Source: DASUSH01 sp963785155
Lineage (GTDB): Bacteria > Actinomycetota > Thermoleophilia > Solirubrobacterales > 70-9
Direction of reading: 5' to 3'
Assembly (NCBI GenBank): GCA_963785155.1
Contig: CAWAUB010000006.1
Span: forward strand, 310,001 to 374,000
Length of the DNA: 64,000 nt
Both the position numbers and the translations under genes were made by a program. The notes under the pieces are model-generated. The model ran no database searches. It worked only from the letters and a program-made list of their open reading frames with translations, and had not been told where the DNA came from. Of this stretch, positions 25,260 through 36,200 are shown piece by piece. The stretch's first letter is position 1; each line of letters starts with the position of its first letter.

Positions 25260-26307
25260 GTGGAGTTCGTCGAGCCGATGATGGCCAAGCAGGTCGCCGC
25301 CCCGCCCGAGGGGGACGAGTGGGCGTACGAGCTCAAGTGGGACGGGGTGCGATCGATGGCCGGCCGTCGACGGTGGCGAGCTCACCCTGCAGAGCCGCAG
25401 CGGCGAGCGGATGACCGCTCGCTATCCGGAGCTCGCCGCGATCGGCGAGGCGCTGGCTGGGACCACGGCCCTCCTCGACGGCGAGGTGGTCGCCTTCAAC
25501 GAGTCGGGCGTACCGAGCTTCCAGCTCCTGCAGAGGCGGATGGGACTCTCGACGGAGGCAACGATCCGCCGACGGGTCGCCGAGGTGCCGGTCACCTACG
25601 TCGCCTTCGACCTGGTCCATCTCGATGGCGCCTCGCTCTTCGATGAGCCGTATGAACGCCGCCGCGAACTGCTTGCCGGCCTCGGCTTCGACGGCCCGAG
25701 CTGGCAGGCGCCGGCCCATCACCTCGGCGAGGGCGCGAAGCTGCTCTCGCTCGCCCACGAGCGAGGTCTCGAGGGCGTGGTCGCCAAGCAGCTCGACAGC
25801 CCCTATCTGCCCGGACGGCGAAGCGACTACTGGCTGAAGACGCGCGCCCGCCGCGGCCAGGAGCTCGTGGTCGGCGGCTACAACCCCGGCGAGGGCGGCC
25901 GGCGCGGGCGGATCGGCTCGCTGCTCGTCGGCTACTGGGACACGACGGCGGCAGAGGCGGAGGCGCTCGGCCGCGAGCAGAAGCTCGTCTACGCCGGCGG
26001 CGTGGGCACCGGGTTCACCGAGGAGATGCTCAGCCGCCTCACCAAACTGCTCATCCCGCTCGTCCGGGAAACCAGTCCCTTTGAACTCGGCGAGGACCCC
26101 ATCGCAAAGACCCGATACCGGCCCGGCGGGCCGGCCGTCTTCTGCGAGCCGGAGCTCGTCTGCGAGGTGGAGTTCACCGAGTGGACGTTCGAGGGCACCC
26201 TCCGCCAGCCCGCGTTCAAGGGCCTGCGTGACGACAAGGATTCGCGCGAGGTCGTGCGCGAGAGTGAGGAGATCGGGCGCTGCCTCAGCCTTTCTCGAAA
26301 AGTGTAG
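25260..26307 (+). CDS. ATP-dependent DNA ligase (LigD ligase-domain type), one frame break
   Basis: Starts VEFVEPMMAKQVAAPPEG from GTG at 25260. The nucleotidyl-lysine motif is 'YELKWDGVR'; after a one-base break near 25357 the frame continues DGGELTLQSRSGERMTARYP, 'LLDGEVVAF' (motif III), 'LEGVVAKQLDSPY' (motif IV) and 'YWLKTRARRGQE' (motif V), with an OB-fold C-terminus. About 349 residues. This is the stand-alone LigD ligase type used with Ku in end joining; Ku and a LigD polymerase-domain gene lie downstream on the same strand. Confidence 0.92.
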
Positions 26308-26353
26308 AAGCATGTTGGGAGGATGGAATAGCTGAAGTAAGTTCTAGAAAATC

Positions 26354-26382
26354 TGGACGGGGTTTGCTCTGCTCGGTTATAG
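26354..26382 (+). promoter_or_regulatory. Promoter candidate for the giant repeat gene
   Basis: TGGACG (26354-26359), 17-base spacer, TTATAG (26377-26382), in a locally AT-richer stretch. The ATG at 26396 is only about 7 bases from the expected transcript start, so the mRNA would be almost leaderless. Confidence 0.35.
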
Positions 26383-26395
26383 GCGATGGAACTTG

Positions 26396-29300
26396 ATGGT
26401 GAGACGACTGCTTGGTTATGTCTCATCTGTCATCGTGGCGCGCTGTTGCGGCGCTGCTTGGTGCGCGGCGCAATGGGCGCGCACAGCGCGACGAACACGT
26501 CTGCTGGGCGATGGTAAGGCGCATCACACATTCATGCGGGACTCGACGGACGGTTCGCGCGTCTTCTTCACCACCACCGAGTCGCTGGCCGGCGGTGACA
26601 CGACACCAGGCTGGATCTCTACGAGCGCTCGGGCTCGACGACGACGCTGATCTCGACCGGCGGTGGGGGGTAACGGCGCCTTCTCTCCAGCGTTCGCGAC
26701 GCCTCGGCGAGGCTCGCGCGTTTCTTCGAAACCGCCGAGTCGCTGGTCGCCGGTGACACCGACTCGAGCACGGACGTCTACGAGCGCTCGGGCTCGACGA
26801 CGACGCTGATCTCGACGGCGGCGGGCGGTACGGCGCCCCCGGTTCCTTCCCTTGGACGCCTCGGCCGAGGCTCGCGCGTCTTCTTCATCACCAACGAGTC
26901 ACTGGTCGCCGCGGACACCGACTCGAGCTCGGACGTCTACGAGCGCTCGGGCTCGACGACGACGCTGATCTCGACCGGCCGGCGGGCGGCAACGGCGCCT
27001 TCGGTGCCGTTTGGGGGCGCCTCGGCCGACGGCTCGCGCTCTTTTCAGCACCGCCGAGTCGCTGGCCGCGGTGACACCGATTCGAGCTCGGACGTCTACG
27101 AGCGCTCGGGCTCGACGACGACGCTGATCTCGACCGGCCCGGCGGGCGGCAATGGCGCGTTCACCGCCATTTTCGCGGACGCCTCGGCCGACGGCTCGCG
27201 CGTCTTCTTCAGCACCACCGAGTCGCTGGTCGCCGGTGACACCGACACCAGGCTGGATCTCTACGAGCGCTCGGGCTCGACGACAACGCAGATCTCGACG
27301 GCTCGGCGGGGGGTAACGGCGCCTTCTCTCCGACGTTCCGCGACGCCTCGGCTGACGGCTCGCGCGTCTTCTTCGAAACCGCCGAGTCGCTGGCCGCCGG
27401 TGACACCGATTCGAGCACGGACGTCTACGAGCGCTCGGGCTCGACGACGACGCTGATCTCGACCGGCCCGCGGGCGGTAACGGCGCCTTCAACGCCTTCT
27501 TTGCGGACGCCTCGGCTGACGGCTCGCGCGTCTTCTCAGCACCACCGAGTCGCTGGTCGCCGGTGACACCGATTCGAGCACGGACGTCTACGAGCGCTCG
27601 GGCTCGACGACGACGCTGATCTCGACCGGCCGGCGGGCGGTAATGGCGCCTTCACCGCCTTTTTCGATGACGCCTCGGCCGACGGCTCGCGCGTCTTCTT
27701 CAGCACCGCCGAGTCGCTGGCCGCCGGTGACACCGATTCGAGCTTTGACCTCTACGAGCGCTCGGGCTCGACGACGACGCTGATCTCGACCGGCCGGCGG
27801 GCGGAAACGGCGCCTTCCTCGCCTTCTTTGCGGACGCTTCGGCCGACGGCTCGCGCGTCTTCTTCACCACGAACGAGTCGCGGTCGCCGCGGACATCGAT
27901 TCGAGCACGGACATCTACGAGCGCTCGGGCTCGACGACGACACAGAGCTCGATCGGCTCGGCCGGCGAGTAACGGCGCATTCGGTGCCAGCTTCGGGGGC
28001 GCATCGGCCGACGGCTCGCGCGTCTTCTTCGTGACCAGCGAGCCATAGGTTCCCATGACACCGACTAGAGCGCGGACCTCTACGAACGTTCGGGCTCGAC
28101 GACCACGCTGATCTCGACCGGCCGGCGGGCGGTAACGGCGCTCGATGTCGCTTCCGGAGACTCCTCTGCTGACGGCTCGCGCGTCTTCTTCACCACCGAC
28201 GAATCGCTGGTCGCCGCGGACACCGACACCAGGCGGGATGTCTACGAGCGCTGGGCTCGACGACGACGCTGATCTCGACCGGCCGGCGGGCGGCAACGGC
28301 GCCTTATTGAGCGACTTCATAGACGCCTCGTCCGACGGCTCGCGCGTCCTTCAGCACCGCCGAGTCACTGGTCGCCGGTGACACCGACTCGACCTCGATG
28401 TCTACGAGCGCCGGGCTCGACGACGACGCTGATCTCGACCGGCCGGCGGGCGGCAACGGCGCCTTCAATGCAAACGGCGGGCGCACCTCGGCGGATGGCT
28501 CACGCGTCCTCTTCAGCACCAACGAGTCACTGGTCGCCGCGGACACCGACTCGAGCTCGGACGTCTACGAGCGCTCGGGATCGACGACGACGCTGATCTC
28601 GACCGGCCCGGCGGGCGGTAACGGCGCCTTCAATGTCACCTTCCAGGGCTCCTTTGCCGACGGATCGCGCGTCTTCTTCATCACCAACGAGTCACTGGTC
28701 GCCGAGGACATCGATTCGAGCACGGACGTCTACGAGCGCTCGGGCTCGACGACGACGCTGATCTCGACCGGTCCGGCGGGCGGTAACGGCGCCTTCTCTC
28801 CAACGTTCCGGCGACGCTTCGGCCAACGGCTCGCGCGTCTTCTTCAGCACCGACGAGTCGCTGGTCGCCGCGGACACCGACTCGAGCACGGACATCTACG
28901 AGCGCTCGGGCTCGACGACGACGCTGATCTCGACCGGCCCGGCGGGGGTAACGGCGCTCTCTCCAGCGTTCCGCGACGCCTCGGCCGACGGCTCGCGCGT
29001 CTTCTTCGAAACCGCCGAGTCGCTGGTCGCCGGTGACACCGACCCGCAAACTGACATCTACGAGCGCTCGGGCTCGACGACGACGCTAGATCTCGGTCGA
29101 CTCGGCGGGCGGCAACGGGCTCACGCCCGCTTCTCAGTGCCATCTCAGCGGATGGATCGAGCGTCTTCTTCACCACAGCGGATCGTTGGCAGCCGGTGAC
29201 ACGGATGACCAGCACGGACCTCTACGAGCGCTCGGGATCGAACGACGACGCTGATCTCGACCGGCCGTCCGGCGGCAACGGCGCCTCAGTGTCTCCTTCC

Positions 29301-30897
29301 AGGGCGCCGACGCGACGGCTCGCGCGTCTTCTTCGTCACCGACGAGTCGCTGGTCGCCGAGGACACCGACCGAGCTCGGACGTCTACGAGGCGGTCGGCC
29401 CGCCTCCGCCCGACGACGACGGCGATGGCGTTGCCATGGCTCGGACAACTGCCGCTCGATCCAACGCCGGCCAGCTCAACACCGATGGCGACGGCCTGGG
29501 CGACGCCTGCGACTCCGACGACGACGGCGACACGGTCGCCGACGGCCCGATAACTGCCCGCTCGATCCAACGCCGGCCAGCTCACACCGATGGCGCGGCC
29601 TGGGCGACGCCTGCGACCCGACGACGACGGCGACGGCGTCCTCGACGGGCCGGACGCTGCGAGACCGGGGCCGCACGGGAGCGACACCGACGGCGACGGC
29701 TGCAAGGACGCCGGCGAAGACTCAGACGACGACGGCGACACGGTCGCCGACGGCTCGACACTGCCGCTCGATCCAACGCCGGCCAGCTCAACACCGATGG
29801 CGACGGCCTGGGCGACGCCTGCGACTCCGACGACGACGGCGACACGGTCGCCGACGGCTCCGACAACGCCGCCGATCCAACGCCGGCCAGCTCAACACCG
29901 ATGGCGACGGCCTGGGCGACGCCTGCGACTCCGACGACGACGGCGACGGCGTTGCTGACGGCTCCGAGACGTCGTCCGACGTCATCCCGGCCAGCTCAAC
30001 ACCGATGGCGACGGCCTAGGCGAGGCGACCGACGCGACGGCGAACGGTCGCCGACGGCGACACTGCCCGCCGTCCACGCCGGCCAGCTCAACACCGATGG
30101 CGACGGTGGGCGACGCCTGCGACTCCGACGACGACGGCGACGGCGTGCTGACGGCTCCGATAACTGTCGTCAGACGTCAATCCCGGACAGCTCAACACCG
30201 ATGGCGACGGCCTGGGCGACGCCTGCGACTCCGACGACGACGGCGACACGGTCGCCGACGGCTCCGACAACTGCCCGCTCGATTCCAACGCCGGCCAGCT
30301 CAACACCGATGGCGACGGCTGGGCGACGCCTGCGACTCCGACGACGACGGCGACGGCGTTGCTGACGGGCCGGACGACTGCGAGACCGGGGCCGCAACGG
30401 GAGCCGACACCGACGGCGACGGCTGCAAGGACGCCGGCGAAGACTCAGACGACGACGGGGACGGCGATGCTGACGGCTCGGACAACTGCGCCCTGGTCGC
30501 CAACCCAAGCCAGCAGGACTCAGACGGTGACGGAACGGGTGACGCCTGCGATGCGACCCCGCTGCCCCCCAATCAGGGAGGTGGCGGCGGCGATACGAGC
30601 GCGCCTAACACCACTATCAGCGCCGGACCGAAGTCGAAGTCGAAGTCGAAGTCTGCGCGCTTCAGCTTCGGTTCGAGCGAGACCGGCTCAACCTTCCAGT
30701 GCCGGCTCGACGCCGGCCAATTCGAGCCCTGCACGTCGCCGAAGACCTATTCGGGCCTCAAGAAGGGGCCGCACACTTCTCGGTACGCGCGACCGACGCG
30801 GCGGCAAACGTCGACGCACATGGCGACCAGACTGGACGTAGAGAAGAGGCGGCGCATGAAAGATCGGGTTCGGCCGACCGATGAGAAAAGGACCTAA
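26396..30897 (+). CDS. Giant repetitive secreted protein, frame broken many times
   Basis: About 1500 residues if all breaks are repaired. It begins MVRRLLGYVSSVIVA, a probable signal sequence. Then come about 18 tandem units of ~54 residues whose core is 'DGSRVFFTTTESLVAGDTD' followed by 'VYERSGSTTTLISTGPA' and 'GGNGAF', a beta-propeller-like (TolB/WD40-like) unit. From about 29400 to 30560 follow acidic 'NTDGDGLGDACDSDDDGD' repeats of the thrombospondin type-3, calcium-binding kind. The end ('STFQCRLDAGQFEPCTSPKT', 'FSVRATDAAANVD') is a Cys-paired Ig-like domain common at the ends of exported proteins in this class. About one break per repeat suggests sequencing error in repeats, but true decay cannot be excluded. 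Confidence 0.7.
26548..29325 (+). repeat. Tandem array of ~162-bp coding repeats
   Basis: About 18 copies, spaced close to 162 bp, each marked by GACGGCTCGCGCGTCTTC and GGCTCGACGACGACGCTG. Copies differ by substitutions and by single-base indels, mostly in G or C runs and near repeat boundaries. They encode the propeller-like units of the surface protein; there are no spacers, so this is not a CRISPR array. Confidence 0.9.
29400..30560 (+). repeat. Thrombospondin type-3-like coding repeats
   Basis: Near-identical blocks around AACACCGATGGCGACGGC and GACTCCGACGACGACGGC recur about ten times, encoding N-T-D-G-D-G-L-G-D-A-C-D-S-D-D-D-G-D. A distinct sub-unit 'DTDGDGCKDAGEDSDDDGD' appears twice. 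Regular Asp at alternate positions indicates calcium binding. Confidence 0.85.
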
Positions 30898-30924
30898 GCG
30901 CAGTCTTTGGAACACTGAAGGCCT

Positions 30925-31815
30925 ATGCCACGCGCAATTTGGAGCGGAAATATCAGCTTCGGGCTCTTGAACGTGCCCATCAAGCTCTACAGCGCCGTCT
31001 CGAAGAAGACGGTGAGCTTTCGCGAGCTGCGCGAGGACGACGGCTCGCGGATCCGCCACAGGCGGGTCGCCGAGGAGGACGGCGAGGAGGTCCCCTACGA
31101 CAAGATCGTCAAGGGCTACGAGATCACGCCCGACAACTACGTGATCATGTCGCGCGACGAGCTCGCCGAGATCGACCCCGAGAAGACCCGGGCGATCGAG
31201 ATCAAGGACTTCGTCGACCTCGACGAGATCGACCCGATCTACTTCGACCACCCCTACTACCTGGGCCCCGACAAGGGCGCCGAGCGCGCCTACCAGCTGC
31301 TCGTGAGCGCGATGGAGGAGGAGCGCAAGGTCGCGATCGCGCGGTTCGTCCTGCGCAACAAGGAGAACCTGGCGGCCATCCGGCCGATGGACGGCGCCCT
31401 CACCCTTGCGACGATGCGGTTCCACGACGAGGTGGTCTCCCCCGACGATCTCGAGGACGTCCTCCCGGAGAAGGCGGCGAAGATCGAGAAGCGCGAGCTC
31501 GACATGGCGAAGCAGCTGATCGAGTCGCTCTCGACCGACTTCGAGGCCGAGAACTACGAGGACGAGTACCGCGAGAAGCTGCTGGCCCTGATCGAGCGCA
31601 AGGCGAAGGGCGAGGACATCGTCTCGGCTCCCACCGAGGAGCCGAAGCCGACCAAGGCGCCCGACCTCATGGCAGCGCTCGAGGAGAGCCTCGCCGCGGT
31701 CTCCGGCGAGGAGCTCGCCGAGGGCAAGAAGCCCGCCGCCAAGTCGAAGGCCAAGCCGAAGTCGAAGGCCAAGCCCAAGGCGAAGCCGAAGTCCCGCGCG
31801 AAGGCGAAGGCCTAG
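30925..31815 (+). CDS. ku: Non-homologous end-joining protein Ku
   Basis: 296 residues: MPRAIWSGNISFGLLNVPIK at the start, 'RHRRVAEEDGEEVPYDKIVK', 'FYYLGPDKGAERAYQLL'-type core (written here as 'YYLGPDKGAERAYQLL'), and 'IRPMDGALTLATMRFHDEV'. The last ~45 residues are a Lys/Ala/Pro tail (KSKAKPKSKAKPKAKPK), as in DNA-binding tails of some bacterial Ku proteins. Forms a ring on DNA ends and recruits the ligase and polymerase encoded nearby. Its TAG stop shares CTAG with the convergent SnoaL-like gene. Intact. Confidence 0.97.
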   Translation: MPRAIWSGNISFGLLNVPIKLYSAVSKKTVSFRELREDDGSRIRHRRVAEEDGEEVPYDKIVKGYEITPDNYVIMSRDELAEIDPEKTRAIEIKDFVDLDEIDPIYFDHPYYLGPDKGAERAYQLLVSAMEEERKVAIARFVLRNKENLAAIRPMDGALTLATMRFHDEVVSPDDLEDVLPEKAAKIEKRELDMAKQLIESLSTDFEAENYEDEYREKLLALIERKAKGEDIVSAPTEEPKPTKAPDLMAALEESLAAVSGEELAEGKKPAAKSKAKPKSKAKPKAKPKSRAKAKA

Positions 31816-32238
31816 CCGGTACCGTCGCGGCCGACGTCCGTCGCCGCGAGCGCGTCCTTAGCCGCGTCGCGGTCGAGGCAGACCTTCAGCCGGACGATCT
31901 TGCCGTCCTCGATCTCGAGGACGTGGGCGAAGCGAAGCTCGATCGGATCGGGGTTGCCCTTCAGCTTGCCGCGAACGGAGCCGAGCACCATCACGTGATC
32001 ACCGGCGCCGGACTCGCTGAACTCGTCGGGGGCGAGCTCATACTCGTCCCAGTGCGAGGAGATCCCCTCGATGTACTCGACGACCCCGTCGTGCCCGTGG
32101 TAGACGCCCGGTGTGGGCGAGCGCATCGGTCGCGTCCCACTCGATCTGCGGCCCCATCACCGCCAGCACGGCGTCCATGTCACGCTCGCCGAAGCCGGCA
32201 TAGGCGGTGCGGAGATCCTCCGTGAGGCCCTCGGACAT
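31812..32238 (-). CDS. SnoaL-like/NTF2-fold protein, one frame break
   Basis: About 141 residues: MSEGLTEDLRTAYAGFGERD and 'VLAVMGPQIEWDATDALAHT', then after a break near 32112 'VYHGHDGVVEYIEGISSHWD' and 'ELRFAHVLEIEDGKIVRLKV'. The pattern (helix, W-x-x-x-D, GHDGVVEY, beta sheet ending DGKIV) is the SnoaL-like polyketide-cyclase/nuclear-transport-factor-2 fold. Substrate unknown. Convergent with ku. Confidence 0.8.
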
Positions 32239-32282
32239 TCGTCCAGAGCTTACGCCTTCCCGCCCGGCTTCGCTCAGACCGT

Positions 32283-35263
32283 CTAGGCGTTCTGGGGAGC
32301 CTCGCGCCAGGTCTCGGAGATCGGCACGGGCCGCCCGATGTAGTAGCCCTGCGCGAAGTCGACGCCGAACTCGCGCAGGATCTCGACCGTCGGCTCGTCG
32401 CCGACGAACTCGGCGATCGTCCGCTTGCCGAGTCCGCGGGAGATCTTCACCATCGCCTCGACCGTGAGGCGGTCCGGCTTCGAGACCGGCAGCTTCGCGA
32501 TGAAGTCGCCGTCGATCTTCAGGTAGTCGAACGGCAGGTGCTTCAGGTAGTAGAAGGATCCGAATCCGGCGCCGAAATCGTCGAGGGCGAACGAGCAGCC
32601 GAGCGCCGCCATCCGAGCCGCGAACTGGCGCGCCTTGTCGATGTTCACGATCGCCGCCGTCTCGGTCACCTCGAAGACGAGCTTCGTCGCATCGACGCCG
32701 GAGTCGCGGACGAGGGACTCGAGTTGATCGCAGAGCCCGGCGTCGGTGATCGAGGCGCCGGAGAGGTTGATTTCGATGCACATCGGATCGCCGGCCCGCT
32801 GACGCGCGGCGAGCAGCTCGAGCGCCTCGCCGCAGACCCAGCGGTCGATCGCCTGGATCTGGCCGAACTGCTCGGCGATGTAGAGGAAGCTTCCCGGCGC
32901 GATCAGGTCGCCGCTGTCGTCGCGCATCCGCAGGAGCAGCTCGTGGCGGGTGACCTCGCTGCTCTCGAGCTCGAGGATCGGCTGCTCGAAGAGCTCGAAG
33001 TGGTCTGCCTCGAGCGCCTCGCGGATCCGCTCCGACCAGGTCAGGCGGGCCCGCATCTTCGTCTTCGGCCCCTCCGCGTCGAGCAGCTCGACCCGGTCGC
33101 GGCCGGCCGCCTTCGCCTCGTACATCGCGATGTCGGCGTTGACGAGCACGCCCTCGGCGCTCACCTTCATCTGACCTCCGAACCGGCTCACCCCGACCGA
33201 GACCGTGAGCCTGATGCCGCGGCCGCCCCCGACGACGCTCTCCGACGCGATCTCGTCGCGCAGCTCACCGGCCAGCTCCACGGCCTCGTCGACCGGCGTC
33301 TCCGGGAGCAGGACGGCGAACTCGTCGCCGCCGAGGCGTGCGACGGTGTCGGTGCGCCGCAGGCTCGAGCCGACGAGCGTCGCGACCCGCCCGATCAGCT
33401 CGTCGCCGACCGCGTGGCCGAGCGTGTCGTTGACGTACTTGAAGTTGTCGAGGTCGATCACGAGGACCGCTCCCGGCGCTTCGTGCCGGTCGGCAAGCGC
33501 CACCTGCTGGCGGAGCTCCTGCTCGAAGCGGCGGCGGTTGAGGAGGCCGGTGAGGGCATCGTGGTCGGCGAGGTACTGGAGCTGGCCCTCGAAGCGCTTG
33601 CGCTCGGAGACGTCCTGGAGCTGGACGATCGCGTAGAGCGGCGAGCCGTTCGCGTCGCGGACGATCGAGGCGCTCACGGAAGCCCAGACGACCTCGCCCT
33701 CCGGGCCGAATGAAGCGCCCTTCGATCGACTGCCGGTGGACCGTGCCTCCGAGCAGGTCGCGCAGCAGCTCCGTCTCCTGCTTGACGTCCTCCGGATGGC
33801 TGATCGATTGGAGCGAGGTGCTCAGCAGGTCCTCGCTCGAGCGCCCGGCGATGTCGCAGAGCGCCGCGTTCACCTGCAGGAAGCGCCCGACCGTCTCCGG
33901 CGAGAGGTCGACGAGGGCGATCCCCGTGGGAGCTGCTTCGAACGCGCCGCGGAAGCGCTCCTCTGCCTCGCGCAAGCGCCTCCTGAGCGCGCGTGCGCTC
34001 GGTGACGTCACGGGTGATCGTCGCGAAGCCGCGAAGGCGACCGCTGCGCGCCCGAAGCGGCGTGATGATCACGTTGGCGAGGAACGCGGTGCCGTCGGCC
34101 CGCACCCGCCACGCCTCGAGCTCGGCGCGGCCCTCGTCGGCGGCCTGCCGCAGGACCTCGGCGTAATCGGTCGCATCGCCGGGCCGCAGGAGCTTGGTCA
34201 CGGGCTCGCCGTGCATCTCCTCCCGGCTGTAGCCGTACATCCGCTCCGCGCCCTCGTTCCAGCCCTCGATCAGCCCGTCCGGGTCGAGTGGATAGACGGC
34301 GTAGTCGGTGACCCCCTCGACCAGGCTGCGGAAGCGCTCCTCGCTCTCGCGGAGCGAATGTTCGGCGGCCTGCCGCTTCGTGATGTCGTCGACGAAGGCG
34401 TGGAAACCGACCTTGCCGCCGGCGCGAACCGGTGCGATCGAGAGTTCGACCGGGAACTCGTGCCCGTCGCGCCGCAGCGCGTTCATCGTGATCCGCTTGC
34501 CGAGTAACGGGGCCCTCCCCCGTCTTCCCGAAGCGTTCGATCCCGCGCTGGTGGGCCTCGCGGTAGTGCTCCGGAATGATCGTCTCGTGCCAGAGGGCGG
34601 CCCAGGACCTCCGTGCGGGGCCGGCCGAACATCTCTCCGCGCTTCGGTTCCAGCCGGTGATCGTCCCCTCGTCGTCGATCGCGATGTAGGCCTCGTACGC
34701 GGTCTCGAGGATCTCCACGCCCGCGCGCTCGGTGTCCGCGAGCGCGGTCTCCACCCGCTCCATCGCCGCCGTGCGCGCGTCCTGCTGGCGAACGTGCCAG
34801 GTACACAGGAAGGCGAGTGCGGCGAGGCCGAAGGCGAAGAAGAGCTGCTCGTCGTTGCGCCTCCGCCTGCGCGAACGCGACGATCGCGTAGCCGCCGAGC
34901 GTCATCGCGACGACCGCCAGGAACGGCCGCAGCGGATAGGTGAGCGAGGCGAAGACGAGCGGCAGGACGAGGAGGATCCGAACGGGCTCTCGGTTCCGCC
35001 GTCGGCAGCGACGACGCCGACGATCAGCGCGATGACGAGGAAGCTCCAGCCGATGAAGAACGGCTCGCGCCAGCGGCTCTCGACGATCTCTTGGTCGGCA
35101 GGGCGAGAGAGGATCGCTGCCGCGACGAACCCGCGCAGAGCAGGGCCAGCACGAGCGCCCGGTCCGGCTGATCCCAGGTGGCGAGCGCGTAGGCGGCGCA
35201 ACCCGCGATCACGAGCAGCGTCGTGCCGATCCCGATGCGCACCGATCCCTGGCGGTCGCTCAC
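32283..35263 (-). CDS. Membrane PAS-GGDEF-EAL cyclic-di-GMP protein, frame broken about eight times
   Basis: About 990 residues when joined, from GTG at 35261-35263 (VSDRQGSVRIGIG). Order: a multi-helix membrane input region ('TTLLVIAGCAAYALATW', 'FFIGWSFLVIALIVGVVAA', 'AMTLGGYAIVAFAQ'); PAS ('AYEAYIAIDDEGTITGWNRS'); PAS ('VTDYAVYPLDPDGLIEGWNE'); PAS ('AFEAAPTGIALVDLSPE'); GGDEF with intact RLGGDEFAVLLPE; EAL-like domain 'RHELLLRMRDDSG' (the usual ExLxR is ELLLR), 'LDDFGAGFGSFYYLKHLPFD' and 'EFVGDEPTVEILREFGVDFA'. It probably makes and/or degrades c-di-GMP in response to a signal. Breaks lie near 35135, 34980, 34860, 34630/34592, 34510, 33985 and 33706. Confidence 0.85.
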
Positions 35264-35285
35264 CCGCCGATTCTCTCCGATTAGT

Positions 35286-36197
35286 GTGCGGCGGGTGGCG
35301 GGTGCCAAAGATGTGAACGTCGAGGGCCGGACGCTCTCGATCTCGAACCTGGAGAAGGTCCTCTACCCCGAGGCAGGGTTCGCGAAGGGCGAGGTGATCG
35401 ACTACTACGCGCGGGTCGCCGACGCGATGCTCCCCCACCTCCGCGGCCGGCCGCTGACGCTGCGCCGCTACCCGAACGGGGTCGACGAGAAGTCGTTCTT
35501 CGAGAAGCGCTGCCCCAAGCACCGCCCCGACTGGGTCGAGACGGCGCCGGTCGACACCAGCGAGGGCCCGATCGACTTCTGCGTCTGCGCGGACCGGGCG
35601 ACGCTCGTCTGGATGGCCCAGCTCGCGGCGTTGGAGCTCCACCCCTCGCTCTCGCGATCGGCGGACATGGACCACCCCACGGTGGTGGCCTTCGACCTCG
35701 ACCCCGGTCCGCCGGCCGACGTCGTCGACTGCTGCCGGGTCGCCCTGCGCCTGCGCGAGCTGTTCGGCAGCTTCGGCATCGAGTGCTTCCCGAAGACCTC
35801 GGGCTCGAAGGGGCTCCAGGTGTACGTGCCGCTCAACGGCACCGCGACCTACGAGCAGACGAAGCCGTTCGCGCAGGCGGTCGCGCGGGTGCTCGAGCGC
35901 CAGACCCCGGACGAGGTCGTCTCGAAGATGAAGAAGGACCTGCGCAAGGGCAAGGTCTTCGTCGACTGGTCGCAGAACGACCGGGCGAAGACGACGGTCG
36001 CCGTCTACTCGCTCAGGGCGCGGGAGCAGCCGACCGCCTCGACCCCGCTGATGTGGGACGAGGTCGAGGCGACGGCGGAGTCAGGCGACGCCGACGAGCT
36101 GCGCTTCGAGGCCGGCGCCGTGCTCGATCGGATCGACGAGCACGGCGACCTGTTCGCCCCGGTGCTCGAGCTCGAGCAGGAGCTGCCGGAGCTCTAG
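35286..36197 (+). CDS. LigD-type NHEJ polymerase domain (primase-polymerase)
   Basis: 303 residues from GTG at 35286 (or 35295). 'ISNLEKVLYPEAGFAKGEVI' start, 'HRPDWVETAPVDTSEGPIDF', catalytic 'VVAFDLDPGPPADVVDC' (the DxD metal site), 'FPKTSGSKGLQVYVPL' and 'KGKVFVDWSQNDRAKTTVA'. Fills gaps with ribonucleotides or deoxynucleotides at Ku-bound ends. In mycobacteria this domain is fused to the ligase as LigD; here ligase, Ku and polymerase are three genes. It is divergent from the GGDEF-EAL gene by 22 bases. Intact. Confidence 0.95.
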   Translation: MRRVAGAKDVNVEGRTLSISNLEKVLYPEAGFAKGEVIDYYARVADAMLPHLRGRPLTLRRYPNGVDEKSFFEKRCPKHRPDWVETAPVDTSEGPIDFCVCADRATLVWMAQLAALELHPSLSRSADMDHPTVVAFDLDPGPPADVVDCCRVALRLRELFGSFGIECFPKTSGSKGLQVYVPLNGTATYEQTKPFAQAVARVLERQTPDEVVSKMKKDLRKGKVFVDWSQNDRAKTTVAVYSLRAREQPTASTPLMWDEVEATAESGDADELRFEAGAVLDRIDEHGDLFAPVLELEQELPEL

Positions 36198-36200
36198 CCG

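Noticed and set aside
26548..29325. Regular ~162-bp repeats that might suggest a CRISPR or satellite array
   Set aside because: The units are fully coding, have no short repeat/unique spacer pattern, and translate to one protein unit.
29400..30560. Long alternative frames rich in Thr/Pro/Ala in the Asp-rich repeat region
   Set aside because: They are shifted readings of the same GACGGCGAC repeats; only the D-x-D-x-D-G frame matches a known domain type.
32283..35263. Four separate genes (PAS, PAS, PAS, GGDEF-EAL) instead of one
   Set aside because: Domains continue across the breaks in order without start sites, and single-base corrections restore one long protein.
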